Notes: generated by a model not told the origin, from the sequence alone. A stretch of 64,000 nt of DNA from Nocardia cyriacigeorgica (GCF_029868385.1 NZ_JARWNX010000058.1:62001-126000), one strand, 5' to 3'. Positions 15,987 to 24,905 are shown, counted from the stretch's first letter. Translations and numbers: made by a program.

Positions 15987-17165
15987 ATGCGTTCGATCGA
16001 TACCGCACAGCGGCGGGCACGGCTCGGGATTCGGCATCGGCTGGCGTCGGCGGCGCGCAGCGATGAGGTCGCGGAGATCGCGCGGTCGATGGTGGTGCTG
16101 CATGCGACCGATCCCGCGACGGTGTTCCTGTCGGTGGCCGCGCGTGGCACCGAGATCACACCGGGCGATATCGAGCGGGCGCTGTACGAGGACCGGTCGC
16201 TGCTGCGGATGCTGGCGATGCGGCGCACGATGTTCGTCGCGCCGATCGAACTGGTCCCGGTCTTACAGACCTCGTGCGCGGACGCACTCGCCGAGAAGCA
16301 GCGACGCACCTACGGCAAGTTCCTCGCGCAGGCGGGCATCGGGGACGGTGATGTGCGGTCGTGGCTGGCCGCGGTCGAGGACGATACGCATCGGGCGCTG
16401 CTGGCGCGCGGCGCGGCGACCGGCGCGCAGTTGAGCAAGGAGGTGCCCCTGCTACGCACCCAGGTCAATCCCACTCCGGACAAGTCCTATTCGCGGCCGA
16501 TCAATATCACCACCTGGGTGCTGGTGACGCTCGGCGCGGAGGGGCGGATCGTGCGCGGACGCCCCAACGGCAGCTGGTCGAGCAGCCAGTACTCCTGGGC
16601 GCCGATCGAATCATGGCTACCGGACGGGATCGCGGCGATCCCCGCCGACGACGCCCGCGCCGAACTGGTCCGGCAATGGCTGCGAACGTTCGGGCCCGCA
16701 CCGATCGGCGATATCAAATGGTGGACCGGATGGACGCTGGGTGAGGTCCGAAAAACCCTCGCCCGCCTCGACATCACCGAAGTGGAACTCGACGAGGGCA
16801 CCGGCGTCGTCCTGACCGACGACCTCGACCCGGTCCCCACACCCGAACCGTGGGCCGCTCTGCTGCCCGCCCTCGACCCCACCCCGATGGGCTGGCAGGC
16901 ACGCGCCTGGTACCTCGGCGAGCACGCGAGCGCCCTGTTCGACCGCAACGGCAATATCGGGCCGACCATCTGGTGCGACGGCCGCATCGTCGGCGGCTGG
17001 GCGCAACGCAAGGACGGCGAGATCGCGTTGCGGCTGCTGGAGGACGTCGGATCGGACGCCCTCGCCCTGATCGACGCCGAAGCCGAACGCATCGGCGCCT
17101 GGTATGGCGAGGTCCGCCCGATCCCCCGCTTCCGCACCCCCCTCGAACGCGAACTCACCGCCTAG
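15987..17165 (+). CDS. Winged-helix AlkZ-like (HTH_42) protein
   Basis: A 392-residue protein of the winged-helix DNA-binding family that includes AlkZ-type DNA glycosylases. Family signs are the N-terminal ARLGIRHRLAS, the MVVLHATDPATVFLSVAAR segment (about 37-55), LRMLAMRRTMFVAP, the PTWGTG-equivalent W-W-TG region (IKWWTGWTLGEV, about 243-254) and the C-terminal LFDRNGNIGPTIWCDGRIVGGWAQRKDGE. Members unhook DNA crosslinks or excise alkylated bases, though many are uncharacterised. TAGGAT lies 6 nt before the ATG with no Shine-Dalgarno, so the mRNA is probably leaderless. Confidence 0.82.
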   Translation: MRSIDTAQRRARLGIRHRLASAARSDEVAEIARSMVVLHATDPATVFLSVAARGTEITPGDIERALYEDRSLLRMLAMRRTMFVAPIELVPVLQTSCADALAEKQRRTYGKFLAQAGIGDGDVRSWLAAVEDDTHRALLARGAATGAQLSKEVPLLRTQVNPTPDKSYSRPINITTWVLVTLGAEGRIVRGRPNGSWSSSQYSWAPIESWLPDGIAAIPADDARAELVRQWLRTFGPAPIGDIKWWTGWTLGEVRKTLARLDITEVELDEGTGVVLTDDLDPVPTPEPWAALLPALDPTPMGWQARAWYLGEHASALFDRNGNIGPTIWCDGRIVGGWAQRKDGEIALRLLEDVGSDALALIDAEAERIGAWYGEVRPIPRFRTPLERELTA

Positions 17166-17194
17166 GACCGTGCCGGTGGCGCAGTTCGCGCAGC

Positions 17195-18370
17195 TCACCT
17201 GCCGTGTGCGCGAGCCGCTTTCGACTTGCGGAAGATCAACGCACCGCCGATCGCCACCAGGAGAACACCGACACCGAGCGCGCCGAGCCCGGCGGTGAAC
17301 ATGCTGGTTTCCATCGGCGCCTGGATGGCCTGCGGGGTACCCGACGGCTCGCCGAAGTGCTGCACGTCGCCGGTGTATTCCCTGGCCGAGGTGTCGATCT
17401 GCGGCGGGTCGGCGGCCACGCGGACCGCTTCGGCGGCATTGATCTGCCCGGCCCCGACGAGAGCATCATGCCCGCCCGGCGGGTGAGCGGCGGTGCTCAT
17501 CAGGATCGCGCGGGTCTGCGCCGGGGTCAGTTCGGGGTTCACCGCGAGCATCAATGCGGTCACACCTGAGGCCAGCGCCGTGGCCGGTGACGTGCCGTCG
17601 ACGGGGCGGTAGCCACCGGCGGAGTCGGCGCTGACGATGCCGACTCCGGGGGACGCGATCGTGTTGTGCGTCCGCACGGTGCTGAATTCGGCGCGCCCGC
17701 CGCCGGGCTGGGTCGCGGCCACGGAGATGACGTTGGCGTACCCGGCCGGGAAGTTGCCGTCGTTGACCTCGTCACTGCCGCCGCTGTTCCCGGCCGCCGC
17801 GAGCAGGGTGACGCCCTTGTGCACGGCTCGGGAAGCGGCCGCGACCTCGGTGCCGTCGAACTCGGCGAACAGGCCGCCGCCCAGCGACATCGAGATCACA
17901 TCGGCGCCGTTCTCGACCGCCCAATCGATCCCGTGCGCCAAGGGCGTCACATTGTCCTCGGTACGTTCGAGCGTGCCGTCCTCCTCTGTGCTGTCGTCGG
18001 TCACCCGCGCGGTGATGATCCGCGCCTTCGGTGCCACCTTGAGCACATCGGAAACCATGGCGGTGCCGTGGATGCCGTACTCGGCGTCGCCCGCCTGGAG
18101 GCCGTCGGAATCGTAGAAGTCCGGTCCGACCTGGTCCACACGGCCCGCGAGGGCAGGATGATCGGCATTGATACCGGAGTCCAGAACCGCCACCGTCACA
18201 CCCTCGCCCTGTGTGCGCGCGTGCGCGGCAGACAGGCCCAGTGCCTCGAACTCCCAGCTGACCGGCGCGTCCTCGGCGGATGCCACCGGCGCCGCACCGA
18301 AGGTGAGTGTCACCCCGAGCAGGCCCGCCGCCACCGCCTTGGCGCCGACGCGGATGGATCGCAACGTCAC
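17195..18370 (-). CDS. Membrane-anchored S8 subtilisin-like serine protease
   Basis: A 391-residue exported protease of the subtilisin/mycosin type. A Sec signal peptide (cleavage near 32) precedes the S8 domain with the full catalytic set: Asp64 (VAVLDSGI), His101 (GIHGTAMVSD), oxyanion Asn195 (AAGNSGG) and Ser261 (DGTSPATAL). A C-terminal transmembrane helix (about 357-381) and a basic tail RKSKAARAHGR anchor it facing outward, as in mycosins. The GTG at 18370 overlaps the stop of the upstream gene as GTGA. No ESX genes are nearby, so its substrate is open. Confidence 0.9.
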   Translation of the reverse strand: MTLRSIRVGAKAVAAGLLGVTLTFGAAPVASAEDAPVSWEFEALGLSAAHARTQGEGVTVAVLDSGINADHPALAGRVDQVGPDFYDSDGLQAGDAEYGIHGTAMVSDVLKVAPKARIITARVTDDSTEEDGTLERTEDNVTPLAHGIDWAVENGADVISMSLGGGLFAEFDGTEVAAASRAVHKGVTLLAAAGNSGGSDEVNDGNFPAGYANVISVAATQPGGGRAEFSTVRTHNTIASPGVGIVSADSAGGYRPVDGTSPATALASGVTALMLAVNPELTPAQTRAILMSTAAHPPGGHDALVGAGQINAAEAVRVAADPPQIDTSAREYTGDVQHFGEPSGTPQAIQAPMETSMFTAGLGALGVGVLLVAIGGALIFRKSKAARAHGR

Positions 18371-19275
18371 CGCAGATCTCCGTTCTTCAGCTCGACCAGA
18401 TGCCCGGAGAACAGGTCGACCAAGTCCTGGGCATTGGCATGCCACGAATCGCGGTCGGTGTCCTGACCACCGAGTTCGCCCCACTCCTCGGGCAGTTCGC
18501 CCGCCACATGTCCGTCCACGGAGCCGATGCTGGCCCCGATGGCGTACGGGAACTCGTCGCCGTACATCTCATGCAGATAGGAACCGTTGCGGTCCTTCCA
18601 CCCGGCCGCGAGCGTGTCGGGAACCGGGTACGGGGCCACGGCGCCCTCGATGAGCCGGTTGTCCAGGTAGACCTCGGCGACCTTGTCCTTCGGACCGCTG
18701 TCCTCGGGCCCCTTCGGCAGCACGACCAGCGCGACCGTCGCGACCATGTTGGCGGTGGTGTCCACATAGGTGGCCCGCAGGACCGCCTTGCAGCCATTGG
18801 TCTGTGCCGCCTCCAGCGTGTGCCGGGTCAGGCCCTTGTCGCATTCGGTGTCGGGCGAGATCCCCACCCGGTTCCAGATCGCCTGCTGCGGGTCGTAGAG
18901 CCCGCCGCCGTAACCGGTGCGGCCGCCGAGTGTCGGGGGGAAGACCTTGTCCACCGGTTCATCTCGCCAGAGGTTCTCGCCGTAGGCGGCATTGGGGAGC
19001 TTCTGCTGATGGTTGCTGTAGGCGTTCTCGGCGAGTACGCCACCCGCCAGGATGGCCAGGGCACCGACGAACGCGAATATTCCGCCGAGCACCTTGCGCC
19101 CGGCTCCGCCGCCAGGAGCTGGCGGCGGCTGCTGCTGCTGCTGATAGGGAGGCTGCGGCGGCCACGGTGCCTGGCCGGGCGGCGGCAGGCCCGGCCCGGG
19201 CCGAGGCGCTCGCATCGGGGGCTGTTGGGCATGCGGCGGTGCGCTGCCCGGACCGGCAGGCGGCGGGTACGACAT
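18367..19275 (-). CDS. Proline-rich single-pass membrane protein, partner of the S8 protease
   Basis: A 302-residue protein with a cytosolic Pro/Gln-rich N-terminus (about 1-58, including runs of Q and P), one transmembrane helix (about 61-82) and an external domain of about 220 residues with two conserved-looking Cys (CDKG and NGCKAV). I do not recognise the external domain. It is translationally coupled (4-bp overlap) to the S8 protease, so a substrate, chaperone or regulatory partner role is likely. The ATG at 19275 follows GGAGAAGGAAAC. Confidence 0.7.
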   Translation of the reverse strand: MSYPPPAGPGSAPPHAQQPPMRAPRPGPGLPPPGQAPWPPQPPYQQQQQPPPAPGGGAGRKVLGGIFAFVGALAILAGGVLAENAYSNHQQKLPNAAYGENLWRDEPVDKVFPPTLGGRTGYGGGLYDPQQAIWNRVGISPDTECDKGLTRHTLEAAQTNGCKAVLRATYVDTTANMVATVALVVLPKGPEDSGPKDKVAEVYLDNRLIEGAVAPYPVPDTLAAGWKDRNGSYLHEMYGDEFPYAIGASIGSVDGHVAGELPEEWGELGGQDTDRDSWHANAQDLVDLFSGHLVELKNGDLR

Positions 19276-19383
19276 CTGTTTCCTTCTCCGGTGGATCGTT
19301 ATCGGGCAGCAGCGACAGCCTCGTATCGGGTGTCGACCTGCCGACCGGATATGTCAATACCCATCCCCACTACGATCGAATCC

Positions 19384-20022
19384 ATGCAGACTCGACCGTT
19401 CCAGGAAACCGATCGCGCGCCGCTCCGCGAGTTGTTCGGGCGCGCCGGTACCGGCTCACCCACCGAAAGCCTATGGGGGCACCTGGACTCCGAGGCCGGA
19501 GTGTACCTCGATCCGTACATGGACCTGGAGCCCGAGTCGCTGTTCGTCGCCGAACAGGACGGCCGCCTGGTCGGATATCTCGCGGGCTGCGTCGACACCG
19601 CGGCGTTCCCATCGGAGAGCGAGCGGATGGAGCAGGCGTTTCGCCGCTACCGCTCGATCTTCCTGTCCCGCTCCGCCCTGTTCTTCGGCCGCGCCACCCT
19701 CGACACCGTGATCGGGAAGATCCGGCGCACCCCCGCCGCGGAAGACTTCACCGATGCACGCTGGCCCGCGCACCTGCACATCAATATCGCTCCCGAGGGG
19801 CGCGGCACCGGCGCCGCCGACGCCATGATGGAGCTGTGGTTCGCTCGCCTGCGGTCGGTAGATGCACCGGGCTGCCATTTGCAGACCCTGGTGGAGAACA
19901 CCAGGGCGGTGAAGTTCTTCGAGCGCATGGGATTTCGCGCGTATGGATCCGAGCCGCTGGTTCCTGGCGTGCGTTACCACGGGCAGAGGGTGCGTCAGCG
20001 CACCATGGTCCGGGAGTTCTGA
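19384..20022 (+). CDS. GNAT-family N-acetyltransferase
   Basis: A 212-residue GCN5-related acetyltransferase. It has the N-terminal strand (TRPFQETDRAPLRELFGRAG), the central VAEQDGRLVGYLAGCVD strands, the acetyl-CoA loop with HLHINIAPEGRGTGAADAMM (about 137-156, motif A R-G-x-G) and the NTRAVKFFERMGFRAYGSEP motif B. The acceptor substrate is unknown. TACGAT (19371-19376) sits 7 nt before the ATG without a Shine-Dalgarno, which supports a leaderless start here over the ATG at 19351. Confidence 0.85.
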   Translation: MQTRPFQETDRAPLRELFGRAGTGSPTESLWGHLDSEAGVYLDPYMDLEPESLFVAEQDGRLVGYLAGCVDTAAFPSESERMEQAFRRYRSIFLSRSALFFGRATLDTVIGKIRRTPAAEDFTDARWPAHLHINIAPEGRGTGAADAMMELWFARLRSVDAPGCHLQTLVENTRAVKFFERMGFRAYGSEPLVPGVRYHGQRVRQRTMVREF

Positions 20023-20091
20023 GCGGCGACCCACGCCGCTTCCGGCGCCCGGTCGTCCGCGGCGAACGTGGCCCGGATGCGGATGCGGGGT

Positions 20092-20940
20092 CTACATGTC
20101 CAGGCCGAGGTCAAGCACGGTGACCGAGTGGGTGAGGGCGCCGACGGCCAGGTAGTCGACGCCGGTGCCCGCGTATTCGGCGGCGACGTCGAGGGTGAGG
20201 CCGCCGGAGGATTCCAGTTTGGTGCCGGGCGCTCGGGCGTCCCTGCGTTGGACGGCGGCCTGGGTCTGCCAGAGCGGGAAGTTGTCCAGCAGGACCAGTT
20301 CCACGTTCTCGGCGAGGACGGCATCGAGCTGTTCGAGGCTGTCGACCTCCACCTCGCATTCGATATCGGGGGCCAGTGCGCGGACCGCGCGCAGCGCCTC
20401 GACCACCGAACCGGCGGCGACCACATGGTTGTCCTTGATGAGCGCGGCGTCGCCGAGACCCATCCGGTGGTTCACGCCGCCGCCCACCCGGACCGCGTAC
20501 TTCTGGAGACCACGCAGGCCGGGCAGGGTCTTGCGGCTGTCGCGGATGTGGCATCCGGTGCCGGACACCGCATCCACCCACGCGGCGGTCGCGGTGGCGA
20601 TACCGGACAGGTGGCACATCAGGTTCAGCATGGTGCGTTCGGCGGTGAGCAGCCCGCGCGTCGGGGCCACGATATCGAGGACCGACTGCCCAGGTGTGAC
20701 GCGAGTTCCGTCGGCCACCCGCGCGGCCACCTCGTAGTCGCCAGCACCGATGACCTCGTCCAACACCAGCAGCCCGATATCGATCCCGGCCACCGTCCCC
20801 GGCTGCCGCGACACCACCGACGCCTTCACCACCGCGTCCTCCGGCACCGTCGCGACAGTCGTCACGTCCGGCCCGTACCGCAGATCCTCGTGCAGCGCGG
20901 TACGAATCAGCTCGAGCACTTCCTCGCGCCCCACATCCAT
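20092..20940 (-). CDS. nadC: Nicotinate-nucleotide pyrophosphorylase (quinolinate PRTase)
   Basis: NadC condenses quinolinate with PRPP to give nicotinate mononucleotide, the third step of de novo NAD synthesis, in the cytosol. The 282-residue length is normal. Typical blocks are HEDLRYGPDVTT, ERTMLNLMCHLSGIAT, the active-site RDSRKTLPGLRGLQKYAV (about 130-147), GGGVNHRMGLGDAALIKDNH and IECEVEVDSLEQ. It is the last gene of nadA-nadB-nadC. The 94-bp gap from nadB is filled by hairpin repeat copy B, unlike the nadA/nadB overlap, so its expression may be tuned separately. GGGAG precedes the ATG. Confidence 0.96.
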   Translation of the reverse strand: MDVGREEVLELIRTALHEDLRYGPDVTTVATVPEDAVVKASVVSRQPGTVAGIDIGLLVLDEVIGAGDYEVAARVADGTRVTPGQSVLDIVAPTRGLLTAERTMLNLMCHLSGIATATAAWVDAVSGTGCHIRDSRKTLPGLRGLQKYAVRVGGGVNHRMGLGDAALIKDNHVVAAGSVVEALRAVRALAPDIECEVEVDSLEQLDAVLAENVELVLLDNFPLWQTQAAVQRRDARAPGTKLESSGGLTLDVAAEYAGTGVDYLAVGALTHSVTVLDLGLDM

Positions 20941-20970
20941 CACGAACTCCCTACTCTCATGTCTCTGTTC

Positions 20971-21034
20971 GGCGAGTGGTACCTGGCTGCGGGGCCTTCT
21001 CGCGTTGTGCCGCAGCCAGGTGCCGCTCGGCGGG
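20971..21034. repeat. Dispersed hairpin repeat, copy B (between nadB and nadC)
   Basis: The best-paired copy: ACCTGGCTGCGG and CCGCAGCCAGGT form a perfect 12-bp stem, extended by GU, GG/CC, GU and CGAG/CTCG pairs, around a loop containing GGCCTTCTCG. It begins directly after the nadB stop codon (21035) and ends 31 bp before the nadC start. It could attenuate or process the operon mRNA. Confidence 0.75.
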
Positions 21035-22636
21035 TCATCCAGTGGTTGTGGGCACCGCAAGCGGGATGAGGTGCGGGGTGGCGTCCGGGGCCAGGCGGAC
21101 GGCTGTGCTGAGGGGGGTGGCGGACGGGGTCGGGTGGTCGGAGCGGGTGTGGCAGCCGCGGCTTTCCTGGCGGGCTGTCGCGGCCAGCAGTAGGGCGCGG
21201 GCGGTCACGGTGAGGGCGGCGTCCTCGACGGCGGTGATGCGCTGGGCCGATAGTTCGGCGGCGGTGAGATCGCGGCGCGGCGGCGGCGCTGTGTGCGTGG
21301 GCGTCAGCGCGTTGTCGAGAGCCTCGGTCGCGGCGGCGAGACCGGCGGCATCGCGGACCACCGAGGCATGCGTCGTCATCAGCTGTTGCACCAGCTCGCG
21401 CGGTGCGGAGGGGGCGGTGAAGTCCGTATCCGGTGCGAAGTCGGTCGGTTCGCCGAGCCGTGTCACGGCGGCGACGCCCGCGCGTTCGCCCACCACGAGG
21501 CCCTCGAGCAGGCTGTTGGAGGCGAGGCGGTTGGCACCGTGCAGCCCGGTGCGCGCGACCTCGCCCGCGGCGTACAGACCGGGCACCGAGGTGCGTCCGC
21601 AGACATCGGTGACGACCCCGCCGCACTGATAGTGGGCGGCGGGCGCGACCGGGATCAGATCGGTGCGCGGATCGAGGCCCGCGATACGGCAGGAGGCGGT
21701 GATGGTCGGGAAACGGTCGGTGAAGTCGTCGACGGAGCGGGCATCCAGATAGACGTGATCCTCGCCGAGCAGACGCATCCGGTCGGCGATGGCGCGCGAG
21801 ACCACATCCCGCGGGGCGAGATCGCCACGCGGATGCACACCGGCCGTGACCGATTCACCGCGCGAATCGACCAGCACGGCGCCCTCACCGCGCACCGCCT
21901 CGCTGATCAACGGCCTGCGCCCGAGCCCGCCGGGCGTATGCAGAACGGTGGGATGGAACTGGACGAACTCCAGATCCGCCACTTCGGCACCGGCCCACAA
22001 TGCGAGCGCGATCCCGTCGGCGGTCGCGCCGGACGGATTGGTGCTCAACGCGTAGAGCTGGCCGAGCCCGCCGGTGGCGAGCAGTACCGCGGGAGCGTGC
22101 ACCGCGCCGATACCGCGCTCCGACACCGCGATCACCCCGCGCACGCCACGCTCGCCGGTGACGATCCGCAGGGCGGCCGTGCCGAACAGCACCGGAAGCC
22201 CGGCCTCGTTCAACGCGCGCTGGACCTCCGCGCCGGTGGCATCACCACCGGCGTGGATGATCCGCCGGGTGCTGTGACCGCCCTCGCGGGTACGTGAGAT
22301 CTGGCCGTCGCGGCCGAGATCGAAGACCGCGCCGAGATCGGTCAGCGCGGTAACGGCGTCCTGGCCGCCCGCCACGATCGATTCGACCGCCTCGACATCA
22401 CAGAGGCCGCCACCGGCGTCCACCGTGTCACGCACATGCGACTGCACCGAATCGCCGTGCGGCGCGACCACCGCGATACCGCCCTGCGCGTACTGCGTCG
22501 AGGTATCGGTCGGGCCGCCCTTGCTCAGCACCAGCACCCGAAGGCCACGCTGCGATGCGGTGCGGGCCGCGGTCAGGCCCGCGACCCCACCACCGATGAC
22601 GACAAAATCCGCGTCCTCGGTCCAGTCGACTCTCAT
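21035..22636 (-). CDS. nadB: L-aspartate oxidase
   Basis: NadB oxidises L-aspartate to iminoaspartate using FAD, supplying NadA. At 533 residues it is full length. The FAD motif VVIGGGVAGLTAARTA is at about 12-27, followed by TDTSTQYAQGGIAV, the substrate-region EGGHSTRRIIHAGGDATG (about 119-136), EFVQFHPTVLH, and GLYAAGEVARTGLHGANRLASNSLLEG (about 355-381). The C-terminal helical domain is present but its last 40 residues are variable. Its ATG overlaps the nadA stop by 4 bp, giving translational coupling. Confidence 0.96.
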   Translation of the reverse strand: MRVDWTEDADFVVIGGGVAGLTAARTASQRGLRVLVLSKGGPTDTSTQYAQGGIAVVAPHGDSVQSHVRDTVDAGGGLCDVEAVESIVAGGQDAVTALTDLGAVFDLGRDGQISRTREGGHSTRRIIHAGGDATGAEVQRALNEAGLPVLFGTAALRIVTGERGVRGVIAVSERGIGAVHAPAVLLATGGLGQLYALSTNPSGATADGIALALWAGAEVADLEFVQFHPTVLHTPGGLGRRPLISEAVRGEGAVLVDSRGESVTAGVHPRGDLAPRDVVSRAIADRMRLLGEDHVYLDARSVDDFTDRFPTITASCRIAGLDPRTDLIPVAPAAHYQCGGVVTDVCGRTSVPGLYAAGEVARTGLHGANRLASNSLLEGLVVGERAGVAAVTRLGEPTDFAPDTDFTAPSAPRELVQQLMTTHASVVRDAAGLAAATEALDNALTPTHTAPPPRRDLTAAELSAQRITAVEDAALTVTARALLLAATARQESRGCHTRSDHPTPSATPLSTAVRLAPDATPHLIPLAVPTTTG

Positions 22637-23676
22637 TCCCCGCCGCCGGGGTTACCGATCTCGATCATGCGCTGGACCGAACCACGGGCCAGGGCAGCGG
22701 TTTCCGCGTCGACGTGGACTTCGTCGGCGTTCTCGGCGAGGCAGCGCAGCAGCGCGGCCGGGGTGATCATCTTCATGTACTTGCAGGCCGCGCGGTCGTT
22801 GACGGCCTGGAAGTCGATGCCGGGCGCGGCCTTACGCAACTGATGCAGCATGCCGACCTCGGTGGCCACCAGGACCTGGCTCGATTTGGCCGCCTTGGCC
22901 GCCTCGATCATGCCGCCGGTGGACAGGATGTGCACCCGGTCGGCCGGGAACGAGCCCTCGCCCGCCAGGTACAGCGCCGAGGTGGCGCAACCACATTCGG
23001 GGTGCACGAACAGCTCGGCGTCGGGGTGGGTGCGCGCCTGTTCCTGGAGTTCGTCGCCGTTGATGCCCGCGTGCACATGGCATTCGCCCGCCCAGATGTG
23101 CATGTTCTCGCGGCCGGTGACGCGCTTGACGTGCGCGCCGAGGAACTGGTCCGGCAGGAACAGCACCTCGCGGTCGGGATCGACGGAGGCCACCACATCG
23201 ACGGCGTTCGACGAGGTGCAGCAGATGTCGGTGAGCGCTTTCACCGCGGCGGTGGTGTTGACATACGACACCACGACGGCGTTCGGGTGCTCGGCCTTCC
23301 ACTCGCGCAGTTCGTCGGCGGTGATCGAATCGGCGAGCGAGCAACCCGCGCGCTGATCCGGGATGAGGACGGTCTTGTCCGGGCTGAGGATCTTGGCGGT
23401 CTCGGCCATGAAGTGCACACCGCAGAACACGATGGTGTCCTCGGGTGCTTCGGCCGCGATTCGGGACAGCGCCAGCGAGTCGCCGACGTGGTCGGCCACG
23501 TCCTGGATCTCGGGCAGCTCGTAGTTGTGCGCGAGGATCGTCGCATTGCGCAGCCTGGCGAGGCGTTTGACCTCGCTCGCCCACTCGGGTGTCGGGTCGA
23601 CCCCGGTGAATCCCGACGGGGTGTCGGTAACCCGCTCCAGCAGCGCGGGGGCGAGATCAGCTCCCATCATCGTCAT
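22633..23676 (-). CDS. nadA: Quinolinate synthase
   Basis: NadA condenses iminoaspartate with dihydroxyacetone phosphate to quinolinate using a [4Fe-4S] cluster. The 347-residue protein has the family blocks NATILAHNYELPEIQDVADHVGDSL, FCGVHFMAETAKIL (first cluster Cys), DICCTSSNA (second region), ENMHIWAGECHVHAGI and HPECGCATSALYLAG (third), then STGGMI. The start is set by AAGGAAGGAGCC before the ATG at 23676 (MTMM), not the longer frame. It is the first gene of the nad operon and is divergent from nrtR across an inverted-repeat operator. Confidence 0.96.
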   Translation of the reverse strand: MTMMGADLAPALLERVTDTPSGFTGVDPTPEWASEVKRLARLRNATILAHNYELPEIQDVADHVGDSLALSRIAAEAPEDTIVFCGVHFMAETAKILSPDKTVLIPDQRAGCSLADSITADELREWKAEHPNAVVVSYVNTTAAVKALTDICCTSSNAVDVVASVDPDREVLFLPDQFLGAHVKRVTGRENMHIWAGECHVHAGINGDELQEQARTHPDAELFVHPECGCATSALYLAGEGSFPADRVHILSTGGMIEAAKAAKSSQVLVATEVGMLHQLRKAAPGIDFQAVNDRAACKYMKMITPAALLRCLAENADEVHVDAETAALARGSVQRMIEIGNPGGGE

Positions 23677-23730
23677 GATGGCTCCTTCCTTCGTACGACC
23701 CGGCCCTACCGCCGATTCGCACCACACCAG

Positions 23731-23753
23731 GTTTTCGACTTATGATCGAAAAC
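23731..23753. promoter_or_regulatory. NrtR-type operator and nrtR promoter
   Basis: GTTTTCGA and TCGAAAAC are a perfect 8-bp inverted repeat with a 7-bp spacer between nadA and nrtR. A -10 element TATGAT (23741-23746) lies inside it, 7 nt before GTG 23754. Binding of the adjacent Nudix regulator here would repress nadABC and itself. Confidence 0.85.
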
Positions 23754-24512
23754 GTGCCCCATAGTAACACCATCCACGAATCGCTCACCGCGGTGTTCCA
23801 GGTTCGCCGCTTCCCTGCCACCATCACCGCAGGTCACAGTGGTGGCGTGCGCCCGGATGAGCCGGATGGGCGCCGACGACCCGGTCAACGGACCGAATTG
23901 GCCGTGCTGCTGTGGCAGCGGGCGCTCGACCCGCAGGCGGGCACCTGGTCGCTGCCCGGCGGGCGGTTGCGCGATGACGAGGACCTGGATTTCTCGGCGC
24001 GGCGGCAGCTGGCCGAGAAGGTCGACGTCCGGGAGCTGACCCATATCGAGCAGCTGTCGGTGTTCAGCGCGCCCGATCGGGTGCCCGCGCCGCGTCGGAT
24101 CGCCTCGGCGTATCTGGGTCTGGTGCCGTTGACCGCCGATCCCCAGCTGCCCTCGGACACTGCATGGCATCCGGTCTCGGCATTGCCGGATATGTCGTTC
24201 GACCACGGCATCGTCGTCGATCATGCGCGCGCCCGCCTGGCCGCCAAACTCTCCTACACCAATATCGCCTTCGCCCTCGCCCCCGACACCTTCACCATGT
24301 CGACTCTGCGCGAAATCTATTGTGTGGCACTTGGTTACGATGTAGACACGACGAACTTGCAGCGAGTTCTCAGCCGTCGCAAGGTCATCACCCCCACCGG
24401 TGACACCGCCGCCCCCGGCCGCGCCGGCGGCCGCCCCGCCGCGGTCTACCGCTTCACCGATTCCGAACTCCGCGTCACCGACGAATTCGCCGCCCTACGC
24501 CCGCCCACCTGA
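23754..24512 (+). CDS. nrtR: Nudix-domain transcriptional regulator of NAD synthesis
   Basis: NrtR-type repressor: an N-terminal Nudix domain that senses ADP-ribose-like ligands and a C-terminal winged helix. In 252 residues it shows the degenerate Nudix box (GTWSLPGGRLRDDEDLDFSA, then RRQLAEKV, about 60-90) and the C-terminal FTMSTLREIYCVALGYDVDT and NLQRVLSRRKVI of the DNA-binding domain. The Nudix box lacks part of the catalytic REUXEE pattern, as in regulators without hydrolase activity. It is divergent from nadA, the arrangement of Rv1593c in mycobacteria. The GTG at 23754 is chosen because the ATG at 23742 falls within the operator and -10 box. Confidence 0.9.
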   Translation: MPHSNTIHESLTAVFQVRRFPATITAGHSGGVRPDEPDGRRRPGQRTELAVLLWQRALDPQAGTWSLPGGRLRDDEDLDFSARRQLAEKVDVRELTHIEQLSVFSAPDRVPAPRRIASAYLGLVPLTADPQLPSDTAWHPVSALPDMSFDHGIVVDHARARLAAKLSYTNIAFALAPDTFTMSTLREIYCVALGYDVDTTNLQRVLSRRKVITPTGDTAAPGRAGGRPAAVYRFTDSELRVTDEFAALRPPT

Positions 24513-24630
24513 AACGGCGAGCCGTCCAACGGCATACCGAGTCCGTCCGGGGCCCACAGCCGAGCCACGGTGATCAGATCTCCGTACCGGCGAGCGCGGT
24601 TGGTCGCGGAAGCGGCAGAGGGCTGACTCC

Positions 24631-24837
24631 TCAGCAGTACTCCGCTTTTGCGTGCTTGCGCTCGCGCCGATAGCGGCGCTTGTTCGGAAGGGGTTGGGCG
24701 GCATTGGAACTGCGCAGGGCGTGGCGTTTGCGCCAGGCGGTGAGGTCGGCGCGTTCGGCTGGTGCCCGTTCCGTATCGGTCGCTGTCGGATCGCTCGCCA
24801 TGGGACCGGCTGCGGCTGCTCGCGTTCTGCTTCGCAT
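24631..24837 (-). CDS. Small basic protein, unknown function
   Basis: A 68-residue protein with a very strong ribosome site, AGGAGGTGA, 4 nt before the ATG, which is the main reason to accept it. The N-terminus is Ala/Thr-rich and probably disordered. The C-terminal half is highly basic (WRKRHALRSSN, then NKRRYRRERKHAKAEYC) and ends in Cys. No homologous family is recognised; the charge suggests RNA, DNA or ribosome binding. It lies alone between nrtR (convergent) and the DUF1353 gene, 146 bp away and co-oriented. Confidence 0.6.
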   Translation of the reverse strand: MRSRTRAAAAGPMASDPTATDTERAPAERADLTAWRKRHALRSSNAAQPLPNKRRYRRERKHAKAEYC

Positions 24838-24905
24838 ATCGTCACCTCCTCTCGATGCTCGCTCGGCAACGCTGTCGCCGTCTGTGACATGCCGCGTGTC
24901 ACCGT

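Noticed and set aside
23742..23753. ATG 23742 as nrtR start
   Set aside because: It lies inside the inverted-repeat operator and overlaps the -10 element; GTG 23754 fits better.
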